Shown here one piece after another: positions 61,384 through 64,000 of a stretch of 64,000 nt of DNA; within the stretch, counting starts at the first letter, position 1, and each line of letters opens with the position of its first letter. The stretch lies in NCBI RefSeq assembly GCF_040024445.1, contig NZ_CP157276.1, positions 1,612,001 to 1,676,000 of the forward strand, in the 5' to 3' direction. Made by a program: the position numbers and the translations under genes. The notes beneath the pieces are model-generated. The model did no database searches. It was not told the DNA's origin and saw only the letters and a program-made list of their open reading frames with translations. Origin of the DNA: Prescottella soli. Lineage in GTDB: Bacteria; Actinomycetota; Actinomycetes; Mycobacteriales; Mycobacteriaceae.

Positions 61384-64000
61384 TCACCGACCCGGAGCCG
61401 GCGCCGGAGCCGGGCCCGGTCGCCCCGCGAGGTAGCGCTCGAGGAGGGCCTTGACCACGGGACCGGACGTCGCCGATCCGAATCCACCGCCGCGCACCAG
61501 CGCCGTGACGACGATCTCGGGAGACTCGAAGGGCACCACCGCGGAGAACCAGGCGTTGAGACCGCCCGGCGCCGACGGATCCTCCGCCGTACCGGTCTTG
61601 GCGCCGGCCGTCACCGGCAGCGTGGCGAGCTGGCCTGCCGTGCCGGCTTTGGCCGACGCCCGCATCCCGGCGCGGACGGGACCGAGCTTGTCGGCGAAGG
61701 GAAGCCTCTGAGGCTCCCCCGTCGGAATCGGCGCGCCGTCTCCGGTCGCGTCGGCGGCGGCCAGCTGTGGGGTGACCATCGCCCCGGTGGCGATGCCGGA
61801 CGTCCACCGCGCTACCTGGATCGGGGTAGCGATCACGGTGCCCTGCCCGATGCCCATCAACAGGGTCGAGCCGGGATACCAGGTGCCACCGATGTCGGCG
61901 ACATTTTCCGGTGTGCCCAGGAACCCCTCGGACTCGCCCGGCAGGTCGATCCCCGATCGGCTGCCCACCCCGAGCTGTGCGGCGGTCTTCGCCATCCGCT
62001 CGGGGCCGAGGAGCTCGCCGAGCTTGTAGAAGTAGACGTTGTCCGACCACTGGATCGCGCCCAACAGGTTGTTGGGCCCCATCGGCTGCCAGTTCGCGAA
62101 CGTGTGCCCGCCGTAGCTGTAGGCGGCGCCGGTCTCGATCACCTGCTCCGGATCCAGCACCTGGTCCTCCTGGTTCGCCGACGCCACGACGATCTTGAAG
62201 GTGGAGCCGGGCGGCGCGGCGGTCTGGTAGGCGTGGTTGAGCATCTTGCCGGGACCGGCCCCCTCGGTCTGGGCGGCCAGCGCGACGGCGTCGACGGGCG
62301 GACCGTAGACGTTGTTGTCGTACCCGGGGACGCTGGCGAGCGCGAGCACCCCACCGGTGCGCGCGTCCATCACCACCGCCGCGCCGAGGTCACCTCCGCT
62401 GCTGCGAACCGCCTGAGCCAGCGCATCCGTCGCCAGGGTCTGCAAGCCGATGTCCAGGTGCAGCCGCAGAGCGTGGCCGGGCACCGGATCCACGCGCTCG
62501 GCCGGGCCGACCAGATTTCCGGCAGGATCGACGTAGACGCACTGCCTGCCGTCCGTGCCGCGGAGCAGCGCGTCGTACTGCTTCTCGAGACCCGCCCGGC
62601 CCACCCGCGACCCGAGTGCGAGCTGCGGCCAGCGTTCCATGTCCTGCGGATCTCCGACGCTGACGTAGCCGAGGACGGAGGCGAGCGTGGCGCCGTACGG
62701 ATAGTGCCGCTTTCCGGAGGGCACGACGAGCACGCCGGGCAGCTTCGCGTCGATGATCCGGCGAGCCTGATCGGGGGGAACCCGGCCGACGACGGCCTGC
62801 ATCTCGTCGCCGCTGTCCCCCAGGGTCTTCGTCAGCTCGGCGTCGGGCTCACCCAGCAGCGAGGCGAGGACGGCACGCGAACCGGAGTCATCCTCGTCGA
62901 ACATTCGGCTGACCACCGAAATGGAGTACTCGGGAACGTTGGTCGCCAGCGGAACGCCGTTCCGGTCCAGGATCTCACCGCGTTCCGCGGGCAGTCGGAT
63001 GCAGCGAGTCATCTGGGTATCGCTCAGCGCGCGTAACTCCGGACCGCGATCGCTCTGCAACTGCCAGGCGAACACGCACATCGCCACGAGGAGCGCGGTG
63101 ACCGCGAGGGAACCTGCCGTGACGCCCCGCGGCCGTCGCCGGCGTGTCGACGGCTGTGCCCACAGCGGCCGACCGACACCGTCGCGCCGCACCGCGAGCA
63201 CCAGTCCGATCGAGACGAATCCGACGACCGCGACCGTGCCCCCGTAGCTGAACATCGGGAGCGGCATTCCGGTCTGGGGCAGTACGGACAGGCTCGCACC
63301 GATCGACAGCACCGCGTGGATCCCGAACAGCCCGCCGATGCCCGCGGCCACCAGCGCAGCTTCCCTGGTCCGGGCGCGTCGTGCGGCGAGGGCAGCACGC
63401 CAGGTGATCACCAGGCTGGCCGCGATGACCGCGATGCCGGCGAACAGCCCCCACCCGTACACGAGGCTCGCGAACGCGAGGTCGTGTTGCGACTCGGGAA
63501 GGTATGCCGCTCTCAGGTCGTACGTGGGGTCTCGCGCCAGGCCCCACAGACCACCGCTGCCGACCGCGATGTCGGCCTGCATCGATGCCCAGCCCGATCC
63601 GCCCGGGTCGGCGTCGCTCGACACGAACGTCTGGATCCGTTCGAGCTGGTACGGGCGGAGGAAGAGAACGGCAATGGGCAGCGCGGCGATCCCCAGCGCG
63701 AACAGCGGCATCAGCGGTGCCATCGGCACCCTGGCCAGGATCAGCATCAGCGCCGCTATCGCGGCCAGCACCACGGCACTCGACAGGTCGGGCTGCAGAG
63801 CAACGAGTGCGACCACGACACCGGCGATCGCCAACGCCGCCACCAACCGGCCGAACGTGTAGCCGCCGGCCAGGATGGTTGCCGACACCATGACCAGACC
63901 GAGCTTGACGACTTCGGCCGGCTGAACGGTGAACAAGCCGAAGTCCAGCCAACGCTGCGCGCCCTTGACCGCGACCCCGACGAGCGGCACCGCTGCCAGC
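61384..64000 (-). CDS. RodA (SEDS)-PBP2 fusion protein, N-terminus off the window
   Basis: The frame is open to the right edge; about 870 residues are visible. The first 290 are the C-terminal two thirds of a SEDS glycosyltransferase: QPAEVVKLG, LQPDLSSAVV with the catalytic Asp, many helices, and QTGMPLPMFSYGGT. A basic linker and new transmembrane helix (TAGSLAVTALLVAMCVFAW) lead into a class B PBP: RGEILDRNGVPLAT, transpeptidase SxxK in PPGSTFK (about 62194-62205), SDN, and KTGTAE. A Pro/Ala tail ends the protein. RodA and PBP2 are normally separate; this links glycan polymerisation and crosslinking in one chain. The start lies beyond 64000. Confidence 0.92.
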   Translation of the reverse strand, partial: LAAVPLVGVAVKGAQRWLDFGLFTVQPAEVVKLGLVMVSATILAGGYTFGRLVAALAIAGVVVALVALQPDLSSAVVLAAIAALMLILARVPMAPLMPLFALGIAALPIAVLFLRPYQLERIQTFVSSDADPGGSGWASMQADIAVGSGGLWGLARDPTYDLRAAYLPESQHDLAFASLVYGWGLFAGIAVIAASLVITWRAALAARRARTREAALVAAGIGGLFGIHAVLSIGASLSVLPQTGMPLPMFSYGGTVAVVGFVSIGLVLAVRRDGVGRPLWAQPSTRRRRPRGVTAGSLAVTALLVAMCVFAWQLQSDRGPELRALSDTQMTRCIRLPAERGEILDRNGVPLATNVPEYSISVVSRMFDEDDSGSRAVLASLLGEPDAELTKTLGDSGDEMQAVVGRVPPDQARRIIDAKLPGVLVVPSGKRHYPYGATLASVLGYVSVGDPQDMERWPQLALGSRVGRAGLEKQYDALLRGTDGRQCVYVDPAGNLVGPAERVDPVPGHALRLHLDIGLQTLATDALAQAVRSSGGDLGAAVVMDARTGGVLALASVPGYDNNVYGPPVDAVALAAQTEGAGPGKMLNHAYQTAAPPGSTFKIVVASANQEDQVLDPEQVIETGAAYSYGGHTFANWQPMGPNNLLGAIQWSDNVYFYKLGELLGPERMAKTAAQLGVGSRSGIDLPGESEGFLGTPENVADIGGTWYPGSTLLMGIGQGTVIATPIQVARWTSGIATGAMVTPQLAAADATGDGAPIPTGEPQRLPFADKLGPVRAGMRASAKAGTAGQLATLPVTAGAKTGTAEDPSAPGGLNAWFSAVVPFESPEIVVTALVRGGGFGSATSGPVVKALLERYLAGRPGPAPAPAPGR

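Overview
This is a high-GC actinobacterial chromosome segment, most likely from Rhodococcus or a close relative in the Mycobacteriales. The signs are: very high GC at third codon positions, many GTG starts, a TANNNT -10 hexamer 6-9 bases before many start codons (leaderless mRNAs), a DevS/DevR pair, WXG100 proteins, a DUF5336 antigen-like protein, and a core block (pgi, chorismate mutase, uvrD1/pcrA, M23 peptidase, sucC, sucD, DUF5336) that as I recall parallels the M. tuberculosis Rv0946c-Rv0954 neighbourhood. No rRNA, tRNA, CRISPR array, insertion sequence or replication origin was recognised.

Layout. 1-14.2 kb: housekeeping block (DUF5336 protein, DUF2252, YigZ, sucD-sucC, a membrane protein gene split by a frameshift, M23 peptidase, pcrA, chorismate mutase, aldehyde dehydrogenase, pgi). 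14.2-17.8 kb: ApbE-like protein, TetR, crotonase, condensation-fold acyltransferase-like protein. 17.8-21.1 kb: a ribbon-helix-helix regulator with its own palindromic operators, heading a DUF4097 / ABC-2 exporter operon. 21.1-25.4 kb: disulfide oxidoreductase, debris of RidA and WYL genes, a methyltransferase, an MbcA/MbcT-like RES toxin-antitoxin pair and an SRPBCC protein. 25.4-34.1 kb: TetR, acyl-CoA synthetase, amidohydrolase, two tandem paralogous carboxylesterases, GtrA-like protein, Fpg/Nei glycosylase. 34.1-38.1 kb: a four-gene cluster (acyl-CoA dehydrogenase, thioester-reductase-like SDR, class III aminotransferase, SRPBCC protein) whose logic suits making an alkyl amine from an acyl thioester. 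38.2-41.4 kb: cobF, thyA-dfrA, a small cupin, TetR. 41.6-44.3 kb: AurF-like diiron oxygenase plus BVMO-DUF4873 monooxygenase.

44.4-54.9 kb: a DevS-like sensor kinase and, on the other strand 6 kb away, its likely partner DevR. Between them lie a MOSC-reductase-ferredoxin fusion, a DUF1254 protein and a type VII secretion (T7SS) toxin locus: two WXG100 proteins, an effector with a colicin E3-like ribosomal RNase tip (frameshifted here), an AT-rich immunity gene and a frameshifted YbaB-like gene. DevR follows a GlxA/AraC-type regulator and a dienelactone hydrolase on the minus strand.

55-64 kb: two alpha/beta-barrel proteins, htpG, a secreted Gly/Ser/Asp/Lys/His repeat protein beside a remnant of its own leader, an internally deleted htpG pseudogene, an MreB-like actin gene with a 290-bp tandem duplication of its 3' end, and a RodA-PBP2 fusion that runs off the right edge. 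The MreB-like and RodA-PBP2 genes together look like a compact elongation module, unusual for this polar-growing lineage. The strongest candidates for new biology are the T7SS E3-type toxin locus, the MreB/RodA-PBP2 pair and the 34-38 kb amine-type cluster.
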